Of a stretch of DNA of 64,000 nt, positions 33,170 to 46,010 are shown in pieces. The notes under the pieces were generated by a model. It did no database searches and was not told the origin of the DNA. It was given only the letters and a program-made list of their open reading frames with translations. How positions within the stretch are numbered: the stretch's first letter is position 1; the number at the start of each line of letters is the position of its first letter. This DNA is from Gyrodactylus bullatarudis (taxonomy: Eukaryota > Platyhelminthes > Monogenea > Gyrodactylidea > Gyrodactylidae). Both the position numbers and the translations under genes were made by a program. The stretch lies in NCBI GenBank assembly GCA_012064415.1, contig SSNU01000228.1, positions 106,862 to 170,861 of the forward strand. Reading direction: 5' to 3'.

Positions 33170-33851
33170 CTATCCTATTTTTAATAAATTTCCTGATTGG
33201 TTTTGTTTAATATACAACTGCTTACACAGTGTATAACATGATAGTACCATAGATGAATCATTGATAATTTATTTGATGATTTATTGATTCACCATGAATA
33301 AAATTCTGAAAATTTATAGAGAATCTAATTAGTCCTATAATTTTTTAAAAGAAATTTTAGGCAATCTGCTGAATCAATGTAAAATTGAGTATCACATTAA
33401 ACTAACATCTAAGAGATAATAACCTTTCAATAACTACTGTAATATCTCATTATATTCTGATTTTCTTTGACGTTCACTATTTCTTTCATAATTTGTAAAT
33501 TATTATCTTCAATGAATTCTTAACTTTTATCATTTTTAAAGTATTACCACTGATGATGCTTTATGAAATGTATATGGCTTTAATATAATCTTCTTTCTAA
33601 TTTTCCAAATATGATTTTAAGTGGATTTTCGGACGTATTTGAAAATTTACGTGAATACCTCAATCACAAAACCTACTGTAAAGTAAACACATGAATTTAA
33701 TAAAATTCTCCTAATCAAGTTGTGCCTGTTTTAGTGAGATAAAACTAAATCAATGCATTAGGGAAATATAATTCCTGAAATTTATTCGAAATACGAATTT
33801 CGTTTGTGAGAAATGAAATTTGATTCATCGAATATTATCTATTATTCAGTA
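33170..33851. other. Intergenic DNA with one dispersed repeat fragment
   Basis: The stretch near 33535-33650 (ACCACTGATGATGCTTTATG...TTCGGACGTA) resembles 11765-11875 and is a repeat shared by two sites. Nothing else is recognised. Confidence 0.45.
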
Positions 33852-34925
33852 GGGTTTATTCCAAAAAAACACCCCGAAAATTTCCAAAAATCACCCCAGA
33901 GGAAAAATTTTTCCAAGAAAGACCAAAAATTTCCAAAAGAAAATACTTTTTATAAATAACTAGAAATGATTTTATTTAACACTAAATCTCATCACATTTT
34001 TCGCTCTTGATTTTTTACAAAATTTTCAATTTTTTCATCCAGAAATTGAATTTGATCAAGATTATGAGGCCCTCTTTCACGATACGGAGAAAAAAGATTT
34101 AGAAGAAAAATCAATTTTTAAGGAAAATACGGTAAATTTTAAATCTTGAAGTAGAGCCAAATTCCCATTTTTTTGAATTTTTGCCGATTTTAATGTGAGA
34201 GAGCGATTAAAAATTGATTTTTAGGATCACAATTAGTCAAAGAAATCAAATATGCTGAATATGGTTTTGAGAATCACCCCATAATCGTGTCAAAATCAAA
34301 TTTTGAATTTTTCACCATTTTCCCTACTTGAAAGTCGATGAAATTTGATATTTCAAGATCCTAGAAAAATGACGAATTTAACAAAATTTTAATAATGATA
34401 ATTGGTTTTTTTGTTTTATTGTGATCCTAAAAATCAACTTTTGATCACTCTCTCACATTGAAATCAACAAAAAATTTCAACTCAAAGTCCAAAAATATGT
34501 GAATCTGGCGCTACTTCAAGATTTAAAATGACCGTATTTTCCTTAAAAATTGATTTTTCTTCTAAATTTTTTTCTCCGTATCGTGAAAGAGGGCATCATA
34601 ATCTAGATTCCAAAAAATCTTGATCAAATTTGGTTTCTTGATGAAAAAATTAAGAATTTTGTAAAAATCCTAAATTCCCATCTTCATTAATTAGCTTTAC
34701 GAAATTGTGATATTGAATGGATGTTTTTCTCTTATTTTCAATGATTTAGTAAAATTAGAAGTTAAAACCCCAAAGCGACATTTTGGAATTGCAAAACTGG
34801 CCCAATTTGTGACAGAAATTTCCCCAAGACATTTATAATTGATTTGAGGATAAGAGGTGAAATTTTCATTGGGATCATTCTTGGAAAAATTTTTCCTTTG
34901 GGGGGATTTTTTGGAATTAACCTTA
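33852..34925. mobile_element. Inverted-repeat element with nested foldback
   Basis: The left end AGGGTTTATTCCAAAAAAAC and the right end, which reads inward as AAGGTTAATTCCAAAAAATC, are inverted repeats with C-rich continuation (CACCCC). Inside, 33960-34697 is a foldback of the dispersed family, with GATTTTTAGGATCACAATTA and the end CATCTTCATTAATTAGCTTT. No coding capacity. Confidence 0.65.
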
Positions 34926-35279
34926 TTCAATATAAAATAATCATAAATTTCTAAAATATCTCCACTGAGAACAGAATCTCAAGAGAAAATCTTAAGATAA
35001 AATAATTTTTTGTATTGACCATCTTGAAGACGGCGTCTTCAGTATAATATTTAACATTATTTCTGAGTATGCCCTCGTATAATTTTCTCCTGTTTTTACC
35101 CCATGTAAACTAGTTTACAATTGTATGACCGATGATTGGGAATTCCATTTATAACATTCGAAGATCCAAAAAATTAAATAATCGATAAAAAAACTTTATT
35201 TTGAGTATTGTGTTTCTTTTCTCTTGAATACTTGAATGAGAAAAATATGAAAGAATAAAATCAAGGGTGGATTTTTTCT

Positions 35280-38200
35280 TCAAAGGCAAACCTTTGCGAG
35301 TCTATTGTTATTAGCAGTTTTTTGAGGCTCATACTTGGAGTATGTTCTAAGGATTATGTTTGATTCATGGTTACTGAGATCTGGTTCCTCAGAATTGCTG
35401 GCAGGATAAACGCTTGTACTGCAAACTTTTCCATTTGAATGAATTGTGTTGCGATATCTCATCCTTAATGAGGGATTCAAGAAAGATGCTGCTTTGAAGA
35501 GAGAGCTGCCCTTTTTACGTCGTGGGCTGCCCGTATTTGGATAGCTAAATTCAAAAAAACATGAGTTAAAAACTTTGCTTGTTCACTGTAAAAAATCGAA
35601 GAATTCAAGATTTAATTTAATACGTATCTAAATAAATGAAAGAATTAAAAAAAACTGATAAGAAGCACGTACGAGTTCAACTGCCTATTAAGATTAGCTT
35701 CATCTTCGTTCATGTCATCAAAATGGAGATAATTAGCATCCTGGCCAACAGCACAAAAATCATTTTTCACAATTCGTTCTTTTGTCTCGCCATTCAAGTG
35801 AGTCAGTTTGATTTCTGTTTCGTTGACATTTTTCAGAGTCATATTTAAACGTCTTTTCAGGTCAAGAGTTTCTTTGTCCTCTTCATCACTGGAATCTGTG
35901 AATTTTGAACATGAAGCTTGCTCGAGAAACTCCTTATCTTGCATCGGGACTTTTGAATTTTCTTTGATGCCTTGTCTTTTTCAAAGATAAAATGAATAAA
36001 TTTACATCTAAGGAGTAAACTTTCCTCTATTTAGAACACTCACAAGAAAGTTTTTTTTCGAGTTAACTGAGATCTAAATATTTCAAGTCTTTTCAAAATT
36101 AGAACATGTCATGCTGAACATGTGTGGCTGAGAACTAAGATGACCTAACCTTAGAATTTTTGATCATCTTTAAAATTAAAGAAAAATATTTCAAGATTGA
36201 GTTTATTAATTAAGGTCAACCCATAGACTCTATTTTATTGCGAAACTAATATTAAGTAAGTAAGTAATTGTAAAAATTCGATAATGCTCACTCTTCATCA
36301 CTAGAAAGCTTTGTATTCAAACTTTCGACAAGATTCTTTCTTGATTTTTCAGAAAGATCCTCAATACCAGAATCACAGATTTCCGTTCGATCTTTAAGAC
36401 CTGCGTCGTCGGGTAATTTCAGAATCCTTTCTCGCCCTTTCAATGTAATCTCTTTATTTTTCATTCTAACTGAATGTGAGCGAATAATTCTAATCTTGGG
36501 AGTATCTTCAGTAGTTTTACTGATAATAATTTTATTATCGACATCTTTCCGATTAACGGTTGATAATGAGGTTGATTCTGAAATTCTCTGAGACTCATTA
36601 GTTGAACTTTTATAATTCATTTTTAATGGGGGACTCTTTGTAATTTCATCTTTAGTAAAATTTCTGACAAAAGATTCTTGTTTTATGTTTTTTAGGGAGG
36701 AGCTTCGTATTCTGCTGATTGTGCATGAATGCGATGGTGTTGGTGAGCTTGCAGTTATAAAGCTCGAAGTTACCATCGGGTTCTGATTATTTCTAGATAA
36801 TGCTCTAAAATCTAATTGTTGAAAATAACTTGTTATAACTCATTCTTTTTAAGCTGTACTCTAGCTTACTTTTGCTTCGATTCAGGGAAGAGCTTCTGAG
36901 TTCCCTTTGTTTACGATCAAAATTTTCCTAAATAATAAAATACCAGAATTAAAATAAGATCACAATGAATAGAGATAGATAAAATTTTAATATCGTTCGT
37001 ATCGGCTATATTCTGATTGTAAATTAAAATTTGAAACGAAAAATAAAAGTATCAAGCGCTAAAATGTCTTCTTGTTTCTAAGGTTTAAGATTTCTCTATT
37101 TAAATTCCGATTAAGATTTTCGCGTACTTTATCTGATCAAAATATTTGTCATTAAGTTTGAAAATGTATTTAGAAATACTCCAACATTTCTGGAAGATTT
37201 GTATGTTTTACATAACTAATTTACATCGGATCATCAGGATGGCTTAGCGGGCTTGACTATCCATATTTATGAAGAAGAATTGAAAAAAATACGAAATTAA
37301 AAATTGTAAAAATCTAAAAAAATTCATAATAATAACTCTTTCGAGTAAACGATTGAAAGAAAATCAGCTATCAATCTACAGTGTGAAGTCTACATGCCAA
37401 CTCAAATTTGTTTTTTTCTTGCCTTAATTATATACTACTATTTGGCAATGGATTAGCCCATGTCGCTGAATGTTACAGCTTACTAATGAATCCCACCGAG
37501 ACTGGTATGAAAGAAACTCACAAAGCATTTAGAACTAATCAAAGTATATGTCAACCAAATATGTATACTTTGATTAGTTCTAAATGATTTGTGAGTTTCT
37601 TTCATACCAGTCTCGGTGGGATCCATTAGTAAGCTGTAACATTCAGCGACATGGGCTAATCAATTATAAAATAAGACGTTCCTGTGGGATATATTACCTA
37701 AGCAACTAGAATGAAATATTTATAGCTAACTAAAATCTGAATCAAAAGCACCTAAAGAATCAGAATAATTCAAGGATGAAAATGATTCTGAACTAATACG
37801 TATTCAATAAAATACGAAACTGACCTGACGTGAACGTTTTAATTGCTCGAGGAACAAATGCAACGTTCTAAAGCATTCTTCCGGTTTGAAATGTTTGTGA
37901 TCTTCACAAAAGTAATCTGCCAACTTATTAAAAGATAATTTAATATTATCAAATTGCTTCTGAAGTTCGTCAATTCGAGTGAGCGATGTCTTGAGAAATA
38001 GAAAAAAAGTGTTAACCTTGTAAAGGCAAAATTGATTTAGTCAACGCACAGCTAAAAATTCTTTGACTGAATCATGAAGTTTCTCAGGCAGAAAGTCTAT
38101 GCTCTCCTTCATCGACATGACACGACCTTTTAGAATATTGAAATCTTTCTTCAATTGGTCGAATGCCACTCTAGAGAAGATTAAAAACAATTGAAAAATT

Positions 38201-41200
38201 AAATTAAGAAAATCATGTAAAATATGATAAATTTAATCTTCAAGTATTTTAATATTATGACATCGAATTTCACTTCAAAATACCTTTTTATGCTTTAATA
38301 CAACATGAACAAAATTATAAAATTTTTCAAATTAAAAAACGTTTTTGTTATATTCATGAAAAATGAGAGAATTTTCATTTTTAATAAATCTTTAGCTAAT
38401 TTGAATAGGATTTAAGTCAATTTTACAACATTTTAGGAAGAAATAATGTGAATTCTAGTTAAAATCATGAAAATAAAATTTTTATAATTTTATTTATCTT
38501 ATTATACAAGTAGTAAGTTATTACAAAAGCATAAAAAGGAATTTGAAGTGAAATTTGATGGCATAATATTAAAATAATTGAAGATTAAATTTATCCTGTG
38601 CAATTTTGGTAGTGTTGGAAAATTTCGTCTGATAGCAACTATAGAAGAAGAATAACAATTGGTCACTGATAATATGTCCGAATTGAAGATTAAAGGTTTA
38701 AATATCATCTTCAAAAAATTATTAGAATATCAGTCAGTTTTGACGGAATAAATTTCAATCAATGAAAATGAGAATTCAAAATTTGAAATTAAGAGATTAA
38801 AACAAACTCTGATACATCCTTCATGAAAACAAATTGTTCCTCGACTCTGAATAAATCCTTGTAGTGATCTTCAATTTCCTAATTGAAAAATAATTAGAAA
38901 TATGAAAAATGTAAAATTACTAAAGATTAATTTACTTGCGCTAAAAAGTGAAGAAGCGTAAACTCCATGTTATTGGATTTGACTTCTGACAACTTGAGTA
39001 AACTAGAGATTTTGAACCCACTAGCACTCCCTAGTCCTTCGCCCTGAATAAGGTTGATAAGGTGAAAATTTTATGACAAATATTTTCATTGATTTATCTC
39101 GAAATAGAAAGAAAAATAAGGAAATGAATCGATAATAAAGCTCTCAGATAATCACCAGATCATTTCAAATCTTATACTGCTAAATAGATATCTCCATTTT
39201 TATTGGATAATAATTAATGGAAAATAATAAGTTGGAACTTGTTATTGAGAATTTTTCTTGTTTATTGCTATTAAAATGATCTGATTATTTATACCTAGTT
39301 TGCAATATCAAGATGAAACCGGAGAATAAGTAAAGCAAAATGATTTCTTTTGAATTTAAAACTCACGCCATTTATGAAGTTTCCAATATATAAGATTAAC
39401 TGAAGGATTTTACATAGTTCTTCCGAGTTTATTAAAGCTATAAAGAAAGAAATTATTGATTAAGACTAATTAGTCGATAATGTTTTCACAGGTTTTCATG
39501 AAAAATTCAAAACAGGAAAAGTAAATTGATTCTATAAATTTTGGCGCTAATTCGGAATCTGTACTCATCTTCACATCATCTAACTCAATATTATGAAATT
39601 TTCAGAAAAAGTTGATGTGTGTTAAAGATTTTATTGGCATAATCCTTAGGTAAAAGAATAAATAATATTAAAATTACCTTCAGTAGTGTCCTGAATTTTT
39701 TTCAGCAACGGCTTCATATGTTGAACTGATGTATGAAATTCCTCAATCAGCAGCATGTTGTCAATTCGTTCTCGGAATCTATCAAAACCAAAGTGAAACA
39801 GCCAAACATAGGGAAATATAGTAATAATGACTAACCTATTCATTTTTACAAGTTGAACGAAAAATTGCTCGGCTGGATCGAGTAAACAAATATGGCCTTT
39901 ATATAATTTCAAAATTTTTTCTTCATCTTCAGTTGGCAAGAGTTTAACAAGACCTTTTAATCTTTCAGCACCAATAATATTCGATCTGTTTGATTGCAAC
40001 AAATGCAATAGACTCATATCAAACTGTTTGAACTGACTGAGGAAGATATTTATATTTAAGCACCGCTGATTGGATAGTAATGATCTCTAATTGAAAAAAA
40101 ATTCTATTTTGATAAATATCAATAAGCCAGAAAATTATGAATCATGTTTAAAGTTGAATGAGAAGAAAGGTATTCTACGCCGAAAATATTTTTGAAAAGC
40201 AGATGCATTCTAGTTTGAAGCAGAGTTATTGTGAGCAGACTTTTTTTGGAATAATCTGAATCATTTTCGATTTTTATAGGTTACGAAAATAAAAGTAAGA
40301 TTTTTTTGAACTTTTAATAGTTACTATTAATTAATAGTTGGTTAGAAACCTGTCTGATTTATTTAACAATAAATTTATACAGCCTAAAGTAAATAAAAGT
40401 TCATACCCGACATATGCTTTAAGTAGGCAAATTCTAATCAATAAATTTTAGAACTAAGCTGTTCTTAAATAACCTTTCAAATAAATTACATTTATTAGAT
40501 TTTGGATGATAAAATCAAAAGAATTATAAGACTAAATATTTTAATTTCGCTTGAAAATATTTATAAGGATTAAATAATTATAATTAGAATTTTTTCATTT
40601 TATGGCCATAGCGGCCAAAATATTAACGCTAGCGAAATTCTGAAAGTAGATCTGAAATCAGCACAAAATTTTGTAAAATTTTTGAAAAGTTTTACCGAAT
40701 CAAGTTCGTACGACCCCACCCACCCGTGTTATTTAATGAGGCATTGAAAGCCAAGATATTTCAAAAGTAAAGCTGACTTATTAGATGTTGACAGTTGATA
40801 TTTTGGTCAGACATAACATAATTATTAATACACTTAGCTCAAAATAACGGCTTTTGGAAAAATTGAATTTTGAGAAATTTACAACTTTTGTTTTTTCAAT
40901 TACAAATCATAACTGTTTGTTTAACATGTAAAGAGTTGTTAATAACATGGGTAAATGAAGGAATTTCCCGATAAATTTAATTTCATCTGAAAGATAATTA
41001 TAATCTTTTACAGGTTAATATTATACCAAAATTTATGAATCAAAGACCCAAGTCGAGGGACCACTGTAGCTCAGAAATTTTATAATGAACAGTGAGACCA
41101 GATTTGGAATCAGCGTTAAATAAAAATTATAAACCGATGATATTGCCGCTAGTACAGTCTTTCAAGAGTCGAGTTTAAAATAAAATAAACAGTTTTTATT

Positions 41201-43455
41201 AAACACCCCTAAGTATTTCTGTAATTTTTTTACTAAAATTAAACTCCTGTTGCACGTCTATACGAAAAGAATAAAATTGCGTACTACCAATATAAGTGCT
41301 TTTGAACTTACCGGTAAAAATATTTGATGTTTCAATACTTTCTATAAATTTTCCCAAAAGAGAATAGGAAAAGTAATAGTATAATTATAATTATTAGCAA
41401 GAAAAGTAAAATTAAATTACATAGAGACAGAGAAATTCAAAAACACATTTTTAGAGACTCACAGATTGAATTTCAGAATATAAAGTGTCTTTCATTAATT
41501 TTCGTGTATTTGTTTTTCTATCCTTAAAGCTATTGATACCAGACATCATCAAGAGTTCAAGATCATTTCCCTCGCCATCTTTGCAACCAATCATATCTCT
41601 ATCCAAATCTCTGCTGATTATTGACATATTTCCAATTGTATCCTCAGAATCACTCATGTCTGGAGAATTGAACTTGATCATATCCATTCGCTTTGACTCG
41701 TTGAAGTTCTTCTGGAGTCTATGTAGAATCGTACGAGTGTAAAAGGAATAATTTTTGCTTATGTCACATTGAGAGAAAAGGTTTTCCAATAAATTGAAAT
41801 CTGAATCAACTTTTTTGAGATCGGGAAATTTTTTTATTGTCCAAACATTCTCCCCGTTGCATTGATTCTCAATAAACTTGAGGTTTGCCAGATTTAATTT
41901 GGACCAGCGTAGCAATTTCATTTTTAGTTTAGGCCTCTTGTCAAGATCATTTAAATCGTTTTCTCTAAAATTAGCAACTGATTTTGTCGTAGGAGGGAGA
42001 GGTGGCGGTGGTGGAGGCGGCGGAGGCATTGGTACAGGCGCGGTGACGACAACATCATTTTCTTCTTTTTCCGCCTTTAAACTAGGCTCATCTTTTATAG
42101 TTACCGTTTGATGGATTTCCGTAAAGACTTCTTTGAGTTTTCTGTTAATCTCGGAGAAAAGTTCATTATTCGTCTTGTTTTTGTTACTCTGATAACGTTT
42201 ATTCATCAATCCTTTGAGAAGAACTAGTAACTCGAGAAATGCTTCTTCATCTTTTCGGGAGATCTAAAATTTTATAGAAGTATGTCAGCACAACTTTTTC
42301 TAGTGTTTTTAAACCTTCTTGTCCCGTTTTCACTTTCTCTAGCGATAATTTGAACAAAAAAGATACTTGAAATTATTTTTTCATACCTCATTGAAAAAGG
42401 AAATTTATTGAGCTACAAAAATATGTATCTATAATTCATAAATATATTCCTTAACTGATGCTAAAGTTCCTTGAAGAAGGATGATTTTTTTAAACAATAA
42501 CTGTCAAAAGTGGCCATTTTTACCTCTATTATCTTTTAAATGATAATTCGGCCTTGAAAAAAGATTTCAGATTCGGATTTTATAATTTGTGTGATGAAAA
42601 AAGGTGGTAAAAGGACATGTAATTGGATAGTAGGGGTAATTAAAAAAAAATTAATTTTGATAATTTCAAACTACCAAGCCGCACTACTTTCGAGTAAATT
42701 CTTTTAATGTTGAGAGATGTACGGAGACATCGGTTTTAAGTTGAGTTACCGATGCTAAGTTCATTTCAGAGAAGAAGAAAGAATTTTCACAAATAAGGGC
42801 CTTTATTTCGGGCATACTCATCAGTGTGATACATGCCATATATATAGGGTTATAACAAAAATAGGAAATAAAGATTACTGGTTCTTATTTTTCAATTTTG
42901 ATTGGCTCANGGTAACAGGTTTGAGCCAATCAAAATTGAAAAATAAGAACCAGTAATCTTTATTTCCTATTTTTGTTATAACCCTATATATATGGCATGT
43001 ATCACACTGATGAGTATGCCCGAAATAAAGGCCCTTATTTGTGAAAATTCTTTCTTCTTCTCTGAAATGAACTCTTTTGTTAAAAGACTTTTGGGATTCC
43101 TTTTTGATTTTTTATATTCTTAGCTCATTTATGATTTTAATATCGTCTTGACGAAGTTATTAAAGCTTAAAGTCAAAAAAATTGTGAATAAATGATATTT
43201 AGGCAATTCTCTCGTCCAATTAGAGTTAATACAAAATGTTTAAACATGATATGTCTCAATCTAAAGTAGGTTTTTAGACCCATGTTTTATACATCATTAG
43301 AACCGTCTCAAAGAGCTGAACCAGATTATGACTAGAGCTAAAAACCGAAAATTTGAAAAATCTATTTCTATTGGATAGGTTAAAATGAAATTAAATGCCA
43401 GTTGTGAACTCACTGATGATTTGATATCTTCGAATGTTTGATCAATAGTGTTCAT
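35280..43455 (-). CDS. FHDC1: FHDC1-like formin (FH1-FH2, actin assembly), 13 exons
   Basis: Exons (minus): 43455-43414, 42263-41463, 40086-39836, 39778-39678, 39437-39367, 39043-38936, 38878-38808, 38170-38050, 37989-37825, 36928-36870, 36804-36292, 35975-35673, 35544-35280. The exon lengths sum to 2871 nt, 956 residues, with all phases consistent. After a 14-residue first exon and EAFLELLVLLKGL comes a short FH1 poly-proline run, then an FH2 domain: MKLLRWSKLN, the Asn-Ile-Asn-Ile-Phe-Leu block (CLNINIFLSQFK), KLLPTEDEEKILK, LQLILYIGNFINGE, ASGFKISSLLKL and YFCEDHKHFKPEECFRT. The last block and the following NFDRKQRELR match FHDC1 best. FH2 dimers nucleate and elongate actin filaments; FHDC1 also links to microtubules. 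There is no DID/GBD autoinhibitory region, as in FHDC1. The tail is long, charged and Ser-rich. Confidence 0.88.
37450..37661. repeat. Near-perfect foldback in formin intron
   Basis: The arms of about 100 bp read GATTAGCCCATGTCGCTGAA... at left and its complement, ending GACATGGGCTAATC, at right. The apex is near 37556. It has no sequence in common with the larger foldback family. Confidence 0.75.
42786..42837 (-). ncRNA. Hammerhead-like motif, PLE family A, left copy
   Basis: Minus strand CTGATGA, GTATGCCC, GAAA, hairpin ATAA...TTAT, TTGTG. GGCAT upstream is complementary to ATGCC inside the 8-nt segment. Confidence 0.6.
42993..43045 (+). ncRNA. Hammerhead-like motif, PLE family A, right copy
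   Basis: Plus-strand mirror of the copy at 42786-42837 with the same core and stems; all invariant core bases are intact. Confidence 0.6.
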
Positions 43456-44164
43456 GTTGCTATTAGCATGGTTCTTATCTGAGCAGTTAAATGATTATTT
43501 GATCTCCTATATCGTCTAATTCCAATCTAGGTAGGTATGTATTCACAGGATGATGATTAACATTATTGAAGATAATATAGACTAAAAAACAATGATGTAT
43601 TTATTTTAATATATATATTTTAGGTGTAACAGAGCTTAGTTTATTTCATGTGTTTCTCAAGGTGAATATTATCTCACTCTCTCTTTCTCTTTATAAATCA
43701 ACTTGTTCTAAACAACAATCTCTTGTTTAAATGATCATGATATTTTGCTCATGTGTATGAAAACGAAACGATGGATGGATAGAGAGTAAGATATGCAGAT
43801 TTTGTCGCACATCTAAGCACATTTAATAACAATAAAAATAACCTTTTTTATAATCACTATCATGGATCATTATTATTATCATTATTAAATAATTTCATTC
43901 ATAATGATGAATTTTTTTCTTTCTTTTCAGCTTAGATCATGGTAGATAAAAAATAAAATTAGTAAGTACTTCGATGTACCATTCATGATGATAATTTCAG
44001 TATAATCGACAAAAATGTGCGATTGAAGCGTCTAAATTTAAAATCAGACTGGTTTTTTGTCGCCGAGTTTATCATGGGAATATCTGAATCATTTTTTTGA
44101 AATTGCAACATTATATTATGTAAATTGATATAAATAAGATAAATATGTACAGAGAAATCATAGA
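43456..44164. other. Upstream region of formin gene
   Basis: AT-rich. It presumably contains the formin promoter. No repeat or ORF can be supported. Confidence 0.4.
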
Positions 44165-45800
44165 TGTTCAAAATATAGTTTTTTTTTTAAATCATAAAAT
44201 CCATAAGCAAGACGAGACATCCTGGTTTTCTGCGGCAGGCACATCCTCTTAAGGTCCTTCAGCAGAATTAGTCTCTAATACACACTGAATAGAAATTGAT
44301 TGCAAAGTGTGCAATGACAACAAGCCAGGTGCTAAATCAATTCAAACTTTTATCTCACAGCCAGAGTTTTAACTTTATTGAATGTAAAAGGTCTCATAAA
44401 GGGGACTTATTCAGTCAAATGTAAATTAGAGTAAAGAAGAGACAAAGAGTAATCAAGTTTAGTTCTTAAATAAGAGATTATTGATTTTAGATCATAAAGG
44501 TTATCACAATCCGAGAGCGTAAATTTAGAGTCTAAAAATCTAAATTGATTGAGGAGAAAATGGTTCGAGTAGGCTGTGTAACGGAGGGAATAACATTTAC
44601 GGATTGGTTCGGAGAAAGAGGCGAAATTTTTAATAATGAAAGCCGATCTTCTCAACCATAAGGGATCAAGTCCAGAGATAGAGATTAGTGAATTATAAGA
44701 ATCAATATTAGGAAAACAGGAATGAAGAAATCTGTATTGGATCCTTTCAATGGTAAGCGAATTAGAGTTATTGATATGAGGAAGGAGAGGGGAAAGGTAA
44801 TCCAAATGAGGAAGAACAAATGTTTTATAACCCGAGATTTTAAGACCAGTGGAAGAGGAGAATCTATTGATTACATAGATTAGGGAGTTAATCAGACCAA
44901 TTTTAGACAAAGGAAGCATCCAATTCAAAACCTAGATCAATAGTAGTGTTGACGAACTCACCAGGAAGGTGAAGGTTAGAGAGAAAGGTATCAGGGAGAC
45001 CATTGGGCAAAAGGAGTTTACGGGAATACAGAAAGTTTAGTCTTTTAAAGTCAACCGTTCTTTTCACATTAGAGTAGAACATCGCGTATTGTGACAGACC
45101 ATCAGATTTAATTTGAATTAGATTATGATCCGAGAAATGTATTGAAGTTGCGGAAGATGAGGTAAACGAGTTAGTGAAAACAAGATCCAGAATATTATTA
45201 AAACGAGTAGGCATAATAACTATTTGTTTTAAGTTGGATTTCGAAATAAGCATATCATAATTGGCTGGAACTATAGGCTTATTATCAACGGAGAGAAAAT
45301 TAAAATCGCCTAAAATGGTTAGACTAGAGAAAGAGTTAGGGATCAAGGAATACAGGCTAGTAATGAGATCATCATCGTTGATATAGAATTTACTACCAAG
45401 AGGCGGACGATACAGCAGTATAAAGGAAAGTAAAAAAATTGTTTTAAAAAATTCTTAAGAAAATGATTTGAGTTGGGAAAGTGATTTTGATAACTATTGA
45501 ATCATGAATATAGAGACAGACACCACCCCCAGTAGAAAGTAATCTATCTGATCTAATTAATTTATAGCGATTGATATGAAACATGGAATCAGGCAAACGA
45601 GGTTTAAGCCAGGTCTCAGTAAAAAATAATATAAAAGGATTATAAAAAGCAATAACATTAGAGATATGAGTAAAGGAGTTCTTATACAATAGAGACCTTA
45701 GATTCAATAAAAAGAAACCTCTTAACTCACAGAAAGGACTGTTGAATTTATGTAGCAGCTTTGCCTGATGGAATTGCATTTTGGTCACTTGTAATTACAG
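44165..45800 (-). pseudogene. LINE ORF2 with internal deletion (endonuclease joined to RT thumb)
   Basis: Minus-strand pieces: 45788-45444 shows the start of an apurinic-type endonuclease (NLRSLLYK, FFTETWLKP, GGGVCLYIHD). 45346-44903 continues with LTILGDFNF and HFSDHNLI, the GDFN and SDH catalytic motifs. This is followed directly by a degraded LPNGLPDTF segment and, from 44928, by the RT thumb region (PHLDYLSPLLPHI, RIQYRFLHSCF, GLDPLWLRRSAF). The RT palm with its YADD motif is absent, so some hundreds of codons were deleted. A frameshift separates the first two pieces. Same family as the fragment at 13010-13620. Confidence 0.8.
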
Positions 45801-45935
45801 AATATTTGAACAAAATAATCTTTAGCCTTATTCTTAGAAGGTAAAGAGGATAGGTTTTAATTAGGATCAATAACATTTGGTAATAATACTTTAATCTAAA
45901 AGTCAGAAATTATCTGGAAGCTAATTTCAAAATTT

Positions 45936-46010
45936 TAACGGGCTAGGATTCGAACTCTAGATGTAATATTTAATAACTAATTTAGTGCGGGCACCATAGC
46001 ACCTATATCG
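45936..46010 (-). repeat. tRNA-like B-box sequence (possible SINE or tRNA relic)
   Basis: The minus strand reads AGAGTTCGAATCCTAGCCC, a good Pol III B box (GTTCGAATCC) in an imperfect T-arm. It is preceded about 40 nt upstream by GGTGCTATGGTGCCCGCAC, which could be an A-box remnant. No cloverleaf can be closed with confidence. Confidence 0.3.

Larger units (their letters stand above)
42758..43083. mobile_element. Head-to-head pair of PLE terminal repeats (palindrome)
   Basis: Two copies of the PLE family A terminal sequence face each other around 42910-42921. Each arm is about 150 bp and nearly identical, and pairing extends to GTTCATTTCAGAGAAGAAGA at the outer ends. Each copy has a hammerhead-like core (42786-42837 minus, 42993-43045 plus). 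The only ambiguous base in the window, an n at 42910, lies at the apex. It lies in intron 1 of the formin gene. Confidence 0.75.

Noticed and set aside
36288..36292. TGA after SSDEE as the formin stop codon
   Set aside because: GA|GTGAGC is a good donor in the right phase, and the next exons (35975-35673, 35544-35280) continue the frame with similar composition to a later stop.
41485..42111. Plus-strand ORFs opposite the formin FH1/FH2 exon, including a Gly-rich run
   Set aside because: The Gly run is the complement of the proline codons in FH1; no independent support.
45936..46010. Functional tRNA gene
   Set aside because: B box is good, but the acceptor and anticodon stems cannot be closed; kept only as a low-confidence tRNA-like relic.
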